Part shown: positions 42,940 through 51,347 of the stretch, one piece after another
How positions within the stretch are numbered: position 1 is the first letter of the stretch
Layout: each line of letters starts with the position of its first letter
Assembly (NCBI GenBank): GCA_963724535.1
Contig: CAVRVD010000001.1
Span: forward strand, 1 to 64,000
Length of the DNA: 64,000 nucleotides
DNA from: JADJPO01 sp963724535
GTDB taxonomy: Bacteria > Actinomycetota > Actinomycetes > Actinomycetales > Kineosporiaceae
Direction of reading: 5' to 3'
Made by a program: the position numbers and the translations under genes
Notes under the pieces: generated by a model
What the model saw: only the letters and a program-made list of their open reading frames with translations
Told to the model about the DNA's origin: nothing
Database searches by the model: none

Positions 42940-43173
42940 ATGGTGGAGGCCTACATCCTGATCCAGACCGAGGCCGGCAAGGCGTCGGACGTGGCCAGGG
43001 AGGTCGCCACGCTGACCGGGGTGACGATGTGCGAGTACGTCATGGGCCCCTACGAGGTCATCGCACGCGTGGAGGCCACCAATGCCGACGAGCTGGGCAA
43101 GCTCGTCATCGCCAAGATCCAGTCGGTCGCCGGGATCACCCGGACGACGACGTGCACGATCGTCCACATCTGA
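42940..43173 (+). CDS. Lrp/AsnC ligand-binding (RAM) domain protein
   Basis: 77 residues with an AGGAGG site five bases before ATG. MVEAYILIQTEAGKASDVAREV, TGVTMCEYVMGPYEVIARVEA and TRTTTCTIVHI form one complete RAM (ACT-like) domain. There is no DNA-binding domain, so it is a stand-alone amino-acid-binding effector partner. It is conserved next to thiL and DUF3515 in actinobacteria; ligand and partner unknown. Confidence 0.93.
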   Translation: MVEAYILIQTEAGKASDVAREVATLTGVTMCEYVMGPYEVIARVEATNADELGKLVIAKIQSVAGITRTTTCTIVHI

Positions 43174-43192
43174 GCGTTCGCCCGGCGCCGGG

Positions 43193-43684
43193 ATGTCCGA
43201 CCCGAGTCGCCCGGCGATGAGCCGACGCTGGGCGGCGTCGTCCACGGCGCTCGTCGTCGGGGTGTTCTTGGCCGGAGCGGTCAGCCTGTCCTGCTCCGCC
43301 ACCGAGCAGTTGCGCCCTGGTCCGTCTGCCGACCTCGACGAGTGCCGGACGGCGCTCGCGCAGGCCCCGGCCACGGTGCTCGACTCACCACGGACCCCCC
43401 TCGACGTGCCCGGGGCACTGTCCTGGGGGTCACCGGCCGTGGTGCTGCGCTGCGGCCTGAACGAGATCGGCCCGACCACCGCCACCTGCCTGGAGGTGGA
43501 CGGCGTGGACTGGGTGCTGGAGGTCGACTCCGACCCGATGACGGCGACGAGCTACGGCCGCTCCCCGGCCGTGGAGGTCCGGGTGCCGGCCGAGTACGGC
43601 CGGGACGCGCTGGCGGTCGCCCTCGTCGACACCGCACCCGTGGCCCGGGCCCTGCCGACCACCGGGCGAGCCTGCATCGGCTGA
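43193..43684 (+). CDS. DUF3515 family lipoprotein
   Basis: 163 residues from ATG 43193 (ATG 43217 is an alternative). A signal sequence with lipobox LSCS near residue 35 (AGAVSLSCSATEQLRPGP) marks a lipoprotein. The DUF3515 core follows: CRTALAQAPATVLDSPRTP, WGSPAVVLRCGLNEIGPT, CLEVDGVDWVLEVD, ATSYGRSPAVEVRVP. A family found with ddl and thiL in actinobacteria; an envelope role is inferred only from location. Converges on ddl with a 4-bp gap. Confidence 0.88.
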   Translation: MSDPSRPAMSRRWAASSTALVVGVFLAGAVSLSCSATEQLRPGPSADLDECRTALAQAPATVLDSPRTPLDVPGALSWGSPAVVLRCGLNEIGPTTATCLEVDGVDWVLEVDSDPMTATSYGRSPAVEVRVPAEYGRDALAVALVDTAPVARALPTTGRACIG

Positions 43685-43688
43685 CCCC

Positions 43689-44909
43689 TCAGCGCAGCCC
43701 GGTCGAACGGCGCAGCGCCAGGGTGAGCAGCCGGTTCACCAGCGCCTCGTAGGGCAGGCCGGTCTGCTCCCACATCCGGGGGTACATCGAGAACGGGGTG
43801 AACCCCGGCATGGTGTTGATCTCGTTGACCACCACGGCGCCGTCGGGCTGGACGAAGAAGTCGACGCGCGCCAGGCCCTCGCAGCCCATCGCCTCGAAGG
43901 CCCGCCCGGCCAGGTCGCGCACGTTGCGCACCACGCCGTCCGGCAGGTCGGCCGGGCAGGTCAACCGGACGCTGGCCTCATCGAGGTACTTCGCCTGGAA
44001 GTCGTAGAACTCGTGGTCACCGCCGACCTCGATCTCCCCCGGCAGGCTGGTGGCCGGGGGCCCGCCGTCCACGCTCTCCAGCACCGCGCACTCGATCTCG
44101 CGTCCGGGCACCATCGCCTCGATGATCACCTTCGGGTCGTGCCGTCGGGCCGCCTCGACCGCGGCGTCCAGGTCCTCTGCGCTGTGCACCTTGGTGATGC
44201 CGATGCTGGACCCGGCCCGGGCGGGCTTGACGAACACGGGGTAGCCGAGTTCCTCGACGTCCAGCGCCACCCGGTCGCGGTGGCGGCGCCAGTCGGCGTC
44301 CCTGACCACCACGTACTCCCCGATCGGCAGCCCCGCCCCGGCCAGCAGCACCTTCATGAAGTGCTTGTCCATGCTCGCGGCGCTGGCCAGCACCCCGGAC
44401 CCGACATAGCGCACGTCGGCCAGCTCGAGCAGACCCTGCAGGGTGCCGTCCTCGCCGAACGGGCCGTGCAGCAGGGGGAAGATCACGTCGACGCTGCCCA
44501 GCGCCCTGGGCACCTCACCGGGCTCGTGCACGGTCAGCTCGCCCGGACCGGTCTCGATCGGCACCAGCACCCTCGGGCCCTCGTCGTCGGCGACCTCGGG
44601 CAGGGCGCCGGCCTCGATCCGCCAGCGCTTGGGGTCGTCGGCGGCCAGCACCCACCGGCCGGTGCGGGTGATACCGATCGGGACCACGTCCCACGCGTCC
44701 CGGTCGATGGCGGCGAGCACTCCGGCCGCTGTCACGCAGCTGACCCCGTGCTCACCGGACCGGCCGCCGAAGACCACGGCCACTCGCGGCCGACGCCCAG
44801 GGGCGTGGCGGCCGTCCTCGACCGCACCCGGCTCGGGGGCGGAGTTGGTGGCCTCGCTGGTGATGGCCTGGCTGTCGGTGGCCCCGCTGCGCGTCGTCCC
44901 GTTGTCCAT
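43689..44909 (-). CDS. ddl: D-alanine--D-alanine ligase
   Basis: 406 residues. After a 40-residue disordered start come VAVVFGGRSGEHGVSCVTAAG, LLHGPFGEDGTLQGLLELA, SMDKHFMKVLLAGAGLP, PVFVKPARAGSSIGITKV, VPGREIECAVLE, RVDFFVQPDGAVVVNEINTMPGFTPFSMYP, all ATP-grasp Ddl motifs. It makes the D-Ala-D-Ala end of peptidoglycan precursors. The residue after DFQAKYLD and the EFYDFQAKY block give the D-Ala (not D-Lac) type pattern. Divergent from the trans-sulfuration gene. Confidence 0.96.
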   Translation of the reverse strand: MDNGTTRSGATDSQAITSEATNSAPEPGAVEDGRHAPGRRPRVAVVFGGRSGEHGVSCVTAAGVLAAIDRDAWDVVPIGITRTGRWVLAADDPKRWRIEAGALPEVADDEGPRVLVPIETGPGELTVHEPGEVPRALGSVDVIFPLLHGPFGEDGTLQGLLELADVRYVGSGVLASAASMDKHFMKVLLAGAGLPIGEYVVVRDADWRRHRDRVALDVEELGYPVFVKPARAGSSIGITKVHSAEDLDAAVEAARRHDPKVIIEAMVPGREIECAVLESVDGGPPATSLPGEIEVGGDHEFYDFQAKYLDEASVRLTCPADLPDGVVRNVRDLAGRAFEAMGCEGLARVDFFVQPDGAVVVNEINTMPGFTPFSMYPRMWEQTGLPYEALVNRLLTLALRRSTGLR

Positions 44910-44947
44910 CGCGGCCGACCATACCCGCTCCCCGTACGCTCACCGGT

Positions 44948-46168
44948 ATGCCGTCGGCCCACCGGTCACACCTGTCCCGCCAGACCCTCGCCGTCACAGC
45001 CGGGCGGCATGAGCCGGTCCCGAACGCGCCGCTGGGCCAGAGCGTTCAGCTGACCTCGACGTACGCTGCCCGGCCCGGTCCGCCCCGCGACGACGACCTG
45101 GGCTACGGCCGGTGGGCCAACCCCACCTGGACGGCGTTCGAGACCGCCCTCGGCGCGCTGGAGGGAGGCGCTGCGCTGCTGTTCTCCTCCGGCATGGCTG
45201 CGGTTGCCGCCGTGCTGTCCCAGGTCCCGCTCGGCGGCGTGGTGGTGGCCCCGGTCGGCGCATACAACGGCACCCTGGCCCTGCTCACCGAGCTCGAGAC
45301 GGCCGGTGTCATGAGGCTTCGCCGGGTGCCTCTCGCCGACACCGACGCGGTGGCGCGCGCGGCACGTGGCACGGGTGCGGGGGCCTCGCACGGCGCAGCG
45401 CCGGCCGACCTGCTCTGGCTCGAGTCGCCGTCCAACCCGCTGCTGGAGGTCGCCGACCTGCCGGCACTGGTCGACCTGGGGCGGCAGGTCGGGGCCCTGG
45501 TCGCGGTGGACAACACCTTCGCCACTCCCCTGGGCCAGCGGCCGCTGGAGCTCGGCGCCGACGTCGTCGTGCACTCGGTGACCAAGTACCTGTCCGGGCA
45601 CAGCGACGTCCTGCTCGGGGCGACGGTGACCGATGCGGCGACCCTGCGGACGGCGCTGTACGCGCACCGCACCCTGCATGGGGCGACGCCTGGTCCGTTG
45701 GAGGCGATGCTCGCTCTGCGTGGTCTGCGCACCCTGCACCTGCGCGTCGAGCGGGCCTGCGCCAATGCGGCCGAGCTGGCCCGGCGGCTGGACGGCGACC
45801 CGCGGCTGACCCGTCTTCGCTACCCGGGCCTGCCCGGCGACCCGGGGCATGAGCGGGCGGCCGCGCAGCTGCACACCTTCGGCGCGATCGTCTCGATGGA
45901 GGTCGCCGGTGGCGCTGCGGCCGCCGAGGCCGTCTGCGCGGCCACCGGGCTGTGGGTGCACGCCACCAGCCTGGGTGGGGTGGAGTCGACCTTGGAGCGG
46001 CGCCGCCGGCACCCGGCCGAGCCGGACGTCGTGCCCGACAACCTGGTCCGGCTCTCGGTCGGCGTCGAGGACGTCGAGGACCTGTGGGCCGACCTCGACC
46101 AGGCGCTCGACCGGGCCGGGGACCCGGCGCACCAGGACGGCTGCGACAGCACCGACCGGAACCGGTGA
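44948..46168 (+). CDS. Cystathionine gamma-lyase/synthase family PLP enzyme
   Basis: 406 residues. GYGRWANPTWTAFETALGALEGG, FSSGMAAVAAVL, LWLESPSNPLLEVADL, VAVDNTFATPLGQRPLELGAD, PLP-binding Lys in VVHSVTKYLSGHSDVLLGA, and HATSLGGVESTLERR. It belongs to the trans-sulfuration fold type I family. Lyase versus synthase cannot be told from motifs alone; members at this locus in actinobacteria are usually called cystathionine gamma-lyase. Converges on plsC. Confidence 0.9.
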   Translation: MPSAHRSHLSRQTLAVTAGRHEPVPNAPLGQSVQLTSTYAARPGPPRDDDLGYGRWANPTWTAFETALGALEGGAALLFSSGMAAVAAVLSQVPLGGVVVAPVGAYNGTLALLTELETAGVMRLRRVPLADTDAVARAARGTGAGASHGAAPADLLWLESPSNPLLEVADLPALVDLGRQVGALVAVDNTFATPLGQRPLELGADVVVHSVTKYLSGHSDVLLGATVTDAATLRTALYAHRTLHGATPGPLEAMLALRGLRTLHLRVERACANAAELARRLDGDPRLTRLRYPGLPGDPGHERAAAQLHTFGAIVSMEVAGGAAAAEAVCAATGLWVHATSLGGVESTLERRRRHPAEPDVVPDNLVRLSVGVEDVEDLWADLDQALDRAGDPAHQDGCDSTDRNR

Positions 46169-46192
46169 GGTGAGCGTGGCCGCGGGTGTGGC

Positions 46193-47056
46193 TCAACGCC
46201 GCCGACGGCCTACCCGGCCATCGCGACGAGACCGCCCGCTACCCGGCGCAGGTTCCGCGCCGGGGCTCAACCCCGATCCTCTCTTCGGGTTCCCGGTCCG
46301 TGGCAGATCATGCTGGCGAGGGTCCCACCGGGTCGCCGGCGCCTGCTCGCCGCGGATTCCCTCCAGCAGCCCCGTGATCGCATCCATGATCGCGCCCGTG
46401 GCCGCCTCCAGCGTCGCCGCGGTCAGCTCGCGGTCGGCGAAGGTGGACAGGTCCACCGGCGGACCCGCCCAGACGTGCACCGTCGCCCGGGGCAGCAGAT
46501 GCGGTCGCTTCGCGTACGGCGGCAGGATCCGCTGCGCGCCCCACTGGGCGATCGGCACCACCGGGCAGTCGGTGGTCAGCGCGATCCGCGCGGCCCCGGT
46601 CTTGCCGGTCATCGGCCACAGGTCCGGGTCCCGGGTCAGCGTGGCCTCGGGGTAGATGGCCACGCACTCCCCCGCCCGCACGGCGGCCATGGCGGCACCG
46701 AGGGCCCGGCCCGCGTCCGCGCTCTCCCGGTGCACCGGGATCTGGCCGGCCGCGGTGATGATCCGCCCGAGCACCGGGACGTCGAACACCGACTGCTTGC
46801 CGAGAAACCGGGGCGGGCAGCCGTTGTCGAGCAGGAAGTGGGAGAAGGTCAGGGGGTCGAGGTAGGAGACATGGTTGCCGACCGCGATGAAGCCGCCGGT
46901 ACGGGGCAGGTGCTGCGCACCGCGCCAGTCCCTGCGGGTCAGGGCGATCAGCGGCGGACGCACCAGGCCCCTGACAAACCGGTAGGCGGCACTGAGGTGG
47001 CGTGGAGCGCGCTCGGGGCTCGGCTCGGTCGCGCGCGCGGGGTCCACGTGGGGCAT
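46193..47056 (-). CDS. plsC: 1-acylglycerol-3-phosphate acyltransferase family protein
   Basis: 287 residues from ATG 47056, directly after GGTGGGGAGG. The HX4D motif is in GNHVSYLDPLTFSHF, then FLGKQSVFDVPVLGRII, QIPVHR, and the EGTR-like block PEATLTRDPDLWPMTGKTG where Ala replaces Gly and Leu-Thr-Arg follows. It adds the second acyl chain to make phosphatidate. The tail after 255 is basic and disordered. The open frame continues upstream for 247 codons as shadow of cofC and is ignored. Confidence 0.91.
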   Translation of the reverse strand: MPHVDPARATEPSPERAPRHLSAAYRFVRGLVRPPLIALTRRDWRGAQHLPRTGGFIAVGNHVSYLDPLTFSHFLLDNGCPPRFLGKQSVFDVPVLGRIITAAGQIPVHRESADAGRALGAAMAAVRAGECVAIYPEATLTRDPDLWPMTGKTGAARIALTTDCPVVPIAQWGAQRILPPYAKRPHLLPRATVHVWAGPPVDLSTFADRELTAATLEAATGAIMDAITGLLEGIRGEQAPATRWDPRQHDLPRTGNPKRGSGLSPGAEPAPGSGRSRRDGRVGRRRR

Positions 47057-47105
47057 CCTCCCCACCGACGTGCCCGGTGTCGAGCACTCCTGCAAGACTC
47101 GCCGG

Positions 47106-48068
47106 GTGCCGTGGTCCGAACCGTCCGCCGGCCTGCCCACCTCCTCGGGCAGGCCGAGACGCCGCGGCACGTGGTCGATCGTGCTGCCGGTCAAGGGCGG
47201 TCCGCGGGCCAAGTCGCGACTGGGCGCCTCGCCCGCCCTGTCGCTGGCGATCGCCGACGACACCCTGGCCGCGGTTCTCGGCTGCCCCCTGGTCGACGAG
47301 GTCCTCGTGGTGAGCGCGGACGAGGCGGTGCTCAGGACGATCGGCTCCCGGCCGGGTGTGCGCCCGGTCATCGAACGTCTGGACGACCCGGGCCTGCTCG
47401 GCGCCGTGCGGGCCGGCCTGGCCGCCCTGGCCGACCGGACCGGTCCGGTCGCGGTGCTACTCGCCGACCTGCCCGCCCTACGTGCGCAAGACCTGTCCAG
47501 CGCCCTGCAGGCCGCCGCCGCGTCATTGACGGCAGGCGCGCGCACGGTCGCCGTCCCGGACGCCGCCGCCGTCGGCACCGTACTGCTCGCCGCCGCCGGC
47601 GCGCACGCCCTCGACCCGGCCTTCGGGCCGAGCTCGCTGGCCGCGCACCGACGGCGCGGCGCGGCCGTGCTCGTCCTGGACCTGCCACGGCTGCGCCGCG
47701 ACGTCGACACCGCCGACGACCTGCGCCACGCCCTGGCTCTGGGCGTCGGCCCACACACCCGCCGGGCCCTGGACGCGCCCGCCCAGGGCGAGTTCACCCG
47801 GGTCGGGGCCTACCCTGAGGACATGCAGGCCACCGTGCACCGCTTCGACCCTGGCGAAGGCACCGGAGCGTTGGTCGACGACGCGGGCGCCGTCCTGCCG
47901 TTCGGCGCCGACGCCTTCGCGCGCAGCGGATTGCGACATCTTCGTGTGGGTCAGCGGCTCACTGTCGAGACCGACGGCTCGGGCCGGGTGACGGCGCTGC
48001 GACTCGGCCGGATCGGGGTGCTGTCCGATCCCGGTGCGGCGCAGGCGGTCGAGCGTCCGACCGGCTGA
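47106..48068 (+). CDS. cofC: CofC (F420 guanylyltransferase) with in-frame cold-shock-like domain
   Basis: 320 residues from GTG 47106 (GTG 47070 also possible). Residues 1-220 are CofC/FbiD: TWSIVLPVKGGPRAKSRLG, LAIADDTLAAVLG, VLLADLPALRAQDLSSALQ, FGPSSLAAHRRRGAAV, DTADDLRHALALGVG. It activates phosphoenolpyruvate or phospholactate for coenzyme F420. From MQATVHRFDPGEGTGALVDD the frame continues without a stop into a cold-shock-like beta barrel (LPFGADAFARSGLRHLRVGQ, RVTALRLGRIGV). An internal TGAGGAC-ATG at 47823 could start that domain separately (81 residues). In relatives, as I recall, the two are separate adjacent genes. Confidence 0.85.
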   Translation: MPWSEPSAGLPTSSGRPRRRGTWSIVLPVKGGPRAKSRLGASPALSLAIADDTLAAVLGCPLVDEVLVVSADEAVLRTIGSRPGVRPVIERLDDPGLLGAVRAGLAALADRTGPVAVLLADLPALRAQDLSSALQAAAASLTAGARTVAVPDAAAVGTVLLAAAGAHALDPAFGPSSLAAHRRRGAAVLVLDLPRLRRDVDTADDLRHALALGVGPHTRRALDAPAQGEFTRVGAYPEDMQATVHRFDPGEGTGALVDDAGAVLPFGADAFARSGLRHLRVGQRLTVETDGSGRVTALRLGRIGVLSDPGAAQAVERPTG

Positions 48069-48118
48069 CCCGCAGCCCATCGCTCGGCTGCTCGCCCTGG
48101 CCGTCGCCGCGGCCCGGC

Positions 48119-49444
48119 TCAGCGCTCATACCCGGCACCGAGGGCGTCCAGCTTGTCCTGGAACCGTTCATAGCCACGGTCGATGATGCCGATTCCGCCG
48201 ACGTGCGAGGTGCCCTCAGCAGCCAGCGCGGCGATCAGGTGGCTGAACCCGCCGCGCAGGTCGGGCACCTCGATGTCGGCGCCGTGCAACGGGCTGGGGC
48301 CGCTGACCACCGCCGAGTGCTTGAAGTTACGCTGGCCGAACCGACACGCCAGCCCACCCAGGCACTCCCGGTAGAGCTGGATCTGGGCGCCCATCTCATG
48401 CAGTGCGTTGGTGAAGCCGAACCGATTCTCGTAGACCGTCTCGTGGACGATGGACAGGCCCTTCGCCTGGGTCAGTGCCACCACCAGCGGCTGCTGCCAG
48501 TCGGTCATGAACCCGGGATGTACGGCAGTCTCGATGACCAGGGAGCTGAGCGTGCCGCCGGGGTGGCGGAACCTGATCCCCTCGTCGTCGATGTCCAGGA
48601 GTCCGCCGACCTTGCGGAACACGTTGAGGAACGTCATCATCTCCAGCTGCCGGGCGCCCCGAACGGTGATGTCGCCACCGGTGGCCAACGCCGCGCAGGC
48701 CCAGCTCGCCGCCTCGATCCGGTCCGGCAGGGCGCGGTGGACGAAGCCGCCGAGCGCGTCCACACCCTCGATCCGGATCACCCGGTCGACCTCGACACTG
48801 ATGATCGCACCCATCTTCTGCAGCGCCGCGATCAGATCCATGATCTCGGGCTCGATGGCGGCGTTGCGCAGCTCGGTCACGCCCTCGGCCCGCACCGCGG
48901 TGAGCAGCACCTGCTCGGTGGTCCCGACGCTGGGATAGGGCAGCTCCAACTTGGTGCCCTGCAGGCGGCGCGGCGCCACCAGCGCGATCCCCTGAGGGCG
49001 TTTCTCGACCACCGCACCGAAGCGACGCAGCACGTCGAGATGGTAGTTGATGGGTCGGTCGCCGATCCGGCAGCCGCCGAGGTCGGGAATGAACGCCTCG
49101 CCAAGGCGATGCAAAAGCGGGCCGCAGAACAGGATCGGGATCCGGCTGGAGCCGGCAAGCGCGTCGATGTCGGCGACGTGGGCGCGTTCGACGTTGGCCG
49201 GGTCGAGCTCGAGCCGGTCGGCGGCGCCGTCGTGAGTCACCCGGACGCCGTGCGCCTCCAGCAGCCCGGTGACCACGACCACGTCTCGGATCTGTGGCAC
49301 GTTGGCCAGCCGGCTCGGCCGCTCGCCGAGCAGCGAGGCGACCATCGCCTTGGAGACGAAGTTCTTCGCGCCTCGCACCGCGATCGTCCCGCGCAGCGGG
49401 TTGCCGCCGTGGACGGTCAGCACGTCGTCCTTCATGCGACCCAT
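48119..49444 (-). CDS. murA: UDP-N-acetylglucosamine 1-carboxyvinyltransferase MurA
   Basis: 441 residues from ATG 49444 with GGTGGG upstream (ATG 49435 is close behind). Lys-Asn pair in VRGAKNFVSKAMVA, catalytic loop Cys in LGGCRIGDRPINYHLDVL (fosfomycin-sensitive type), VLLTAVRAEGVTELRNAAIEPEI, GITEAASWA-like RIEAASWACAALATGGDI, HPGFMTDWQQPLVVAL. It matches the actinobacterial GAKNFVSKAM subgroup beside hup rather than the classic GAKNAALP enzyme. First committed step of peptidoglycan. A strong hairpin separates it from hup. Confidence 0.94.
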   Translation of the reverse strand: MGRMKDDVLTVHGGNPLRGTIAVRGAKNFVSKAMVASLLGERPSRLANVPQIRDVVVVTGLLEAHGVRVTHDGAADRLELDPANVERAHVADIDALAGSSRIPILFCGPLLHRLGEAFIPDLGGCRIGDRPINYHLDVLRRFGAVVEKRPQGIALVAPRRLQGTKLELPYPSVGTTEQVLLTAVRAEGVTELRNAAIEPEIMDLIAALQKMGAIISVEVDRVIRIEGVDALGGFVHRALPDRIEAASWACAALATGGDITVRGARQLEMMTFLNVFRKVGGLLDIDDEGIRFRHPGGTLSSLVIETAVHPGFMTDWQQPLVVALTQAKGLSIVHETVYENRFGFTNALHEMGAQIQLYRECLGGLACRFGQRNFKHSAVVSGPSPLHGADIEVPDLRGGFSHLIAALAAEGTSHVGGIGIIDRGYERFQDKLDALGAGYER

Positions 49445-49494
49445 GGTGCACCCACCGGTCGGCATGGCCCGGCATCGACGCCATGAACACGACA

Positions 49495-49526
49495 CGGCGG
49501 GCCGCCTGTCACGGTGCGGCCCGCCG
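49495..49526 (-). terminator. Strong terminator hairpin downstream of hup
   Basis: CGGCGGGCCGC (49495-49505) and GCGGCCCGCCG (49516-49526) form a perfect 11-bp stem with a 10-base loop, 36 bases after the predicted hup stop at 49562 and 51 bases before the murA start. No long U tract follows. Confidence 0.7.
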
Positions 49527-49561
49527 GGTGCGGTTCGGACAAGGCCTGGGGGCGTGTGCCC

Positions 49562-50351
49562 TCAGGCCTTCTTGGCGGTGCGCCGAGCCGGTGCCTTGGC
49601 GGTCGACCGGGCGGCCGTGGTGCGCTTGGCGGCGGTCTTGGCCGGGGTCTTGGCCGCGGTCTTGGCGGTGGTCTTGGCGGTGGCGCGCGCCGGCGTGCGG
49701 GGTGGTGGTGGTCCGCTTGGCAGCGGTCTTCGTCGCCGGCGCCGCGGTCCTGGTGGTCCTCTTGGCCGCTGCCTTGGCCGGTGCCTTCGCGGTCGACCGG
49801 GTGGCCCGCGCGGGCGACGCCTTGGCCGCCGTGCGGGTGGTGGCCTTCTTCGCCGGGGTGGTGGTCCTCTTGGCTGCCGCGGTGGTCTTCCTGGCCGGGG
49901 TCGCCTTGGCCGCCGAGCGCGTGGTCGTCGCCTTGGCGACAGTCGCCTTCTTGGCCGGGGCCTTCGCGGTCGCCTTCCGGGCCGCCGACGTGGACGCCTT
50001 GGCCGCCGCGGTGGCCGCGCGAGCGGCACTGCGGGCCGCTGTGGTCGCCGAGACGGCGCTCACCTTAGGCAGCGACTTCGGGTTGGCGACGTAGTCCTTG
50101 AAAGCCGTTCCGGGCTTGAACCGGGGCACCGAGGTCTTCTTGATCTTGACCGGGGTGCCGGTCCGCGGGTTGCGCCCGACCCGGGGTCCCCGGACGGTCT
50201 TCTCGAACGAACCGAAGCCCGAGATGGCGACCTTCTCACCGCGCGCGACCGCGCGGGTGACGGTGTCGACGATGGCTTCGATCGCGTCGGCCGCAGCCTT
50301 CTTGCTGCCGAGGCGACCTTCGAGGGCCACGACGAGCTCTGCCTTGTTCAC
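49562..50351 (-). CDS. hup: HU DNA-binding protein with lysine-rich tail, frameshifted near 49699
   Basis: GTG 50351, preceded by GGAGGAAACT. Residues 1-95 are a full HU fold (MNKAELVVALEGRLGSKKAA, ISGFGSFEKTVRGPRVGRNP, VPRFKPGTAFKDYVAN). A KAT/AAK-repeat tail like mycobacterial HupB follows to about residue 216. The frame is then broken at the four G bases 49699-49702: as written, the frame turns into HRQDHRQDRGQDPGQ and ends at 49509 inside the terminator hairpin, whereas one base less restores ARATAKTTAKTAAKTPAK and ends RRTAKKA at 49562, giving about 262 residues. Sequencing error or real frameshift cannot be told here. Confidence 0.88.
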
Positions 50352-50408
50352 AGTTTCCTCCGGTACACGGTGCCGGGCCGGTGCCCGACTTCGGACATGA
50401 CGGTATTC

Positions 50409-50464
50409 CGTTACGAGGCGATCAGTCCAACATGACCCGTGCAGATTGCCGTTGTGTCGTAACG
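50409..50464 (-). promoter_or_regulatory. Inverted repeat and possible promoter region of hup
   Basis: CGTTACGA (50409-50416) and TCGTAACG (50457-50464) are a perfect 8-bp inverted repeat 40 bases apart, about 60-110 bp before the hup start. Between them, in the hup direction, a TTGGAC element precedes a TACCGT-like -10. The rest of the 344-bp spacer 50352-50695 shows no gene or clear signal apart from this. Confidence 0.35.
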
Positions 50465-50695
50465 ATTACCCGCCCTGGTCGTCTGCCTGGCCGTCGCCGG
50501 ACAGACCGACGCCGGGCCGGGCACCAGGCCGCAACCGCCTTGCCAGGCATCGCGAACCAGGCCCCGACTCGGTCTACCTCGACGTCGTCGGAGGGGTTCT
50601 GTAGCCCTTCGACGCATCCATTCGCCTGGTTCGTCCCCCGGAGAACCCGGTACGGCGCGGAGCTCGGGTGACGTCGTCCACCGCCCGGATGCCGG

Positions 50696-51307
50696 TCAAC
50701 GCACCGGCAGGGTGGTCGGCAGCCAGGGCGGTCGTACGGACTCGAAAGCGTCTATGGCATCGACGTTCTGCAGGGTCAGCCCGATGTCGTCAAAACCCTC
50801 CATCAGCCGCCAGCGGGTGTAGTCGTCCACCTCGAACGGCAGCACCAGCTCGGTGCCGCCGGCCGCGTTCACCGCCACCGTGCGCTCGGCCAGATCGACC
50901 GTGACCTCGGCGCCAGGCGACTGCTCCAGCACCTCCCACAGCCGCTCCACGTCGCTCTGCGGCAGCTGTGCGGTGAGCAGGCCTTGCTTGCCACTGTTGC
51001 CGCGGAATATGTCAGCGAACCGGGAGGAGATGACCACTCGGAACCCGTAGTCCTTCAAGGCCCACACGGCGTGCTCGCGCGAGGATCCGGTGCCGAAGTC
51101 TGCTCCGGCGACAAGAACCGAGCCCCCGGAGTACGGCTCGACGTTCAGGACGAAGTCCGCGTCGGCACGCCAAGCGGCGAACAGGCCGTCCTCGAAGCCG
51201 GTTCGGCTGACCCGCTTCAAGTACACGGCGGGGATGATCTGGTCGGTGTCGACGTTGGAGCGGCGCAGCGGGACGCCGATCCCGGTGTGGCTGAGAAACT
51301 TCTCCAT
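50696..51307 (-). CDS. leuD: 3-isopropylmalate dehydratase small subunit
   Basis: 203 residues from ATG 51307 with GGAGACC upstream. MEKFLSHTGIGVPLRRSNVDTDQIIP, LVAGADFGTGSSREHAVWALKDYG and SSRFADIFRGNSGKQGLLTA are the LeuD swivel-domain motifs. It forms the aconitase-like enzyme with LeuC in leucine synthesis. Begins 40 bp after leuC, same operon. Confidence 0.96.
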   Translation of the reverse strand: MEKFLSHTGIGVPLRRSNVDTDQIIPAVYLKRVSRTGFEDGLFAAWRADADFVLNVEPYSGGSVLVAGADFGTGSSREHAVWALKDYGFRVVISSRFADIFRGNSGKQGLLTAQLPQSDVERLWEVLEQSPGAEVTVDLAERTVAVNAAGGTELVLPFEVDDYTRWRLMEGFDDIGLTLQNVDAIDAFESVRPPWLPTTLPVR

Positions 51308-51347
51308 CGGATGGTCTCCGTTCTCCTTGGACGTCCGCGGCGGCCGG

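Noticed and set aside
46193..47797. 534-residue version of PlsC
   Set aside because: The extra 247 codons have no acyltransferase similarity and lie antisense to cofC; a strong ribosome site precedes ATG 47056.
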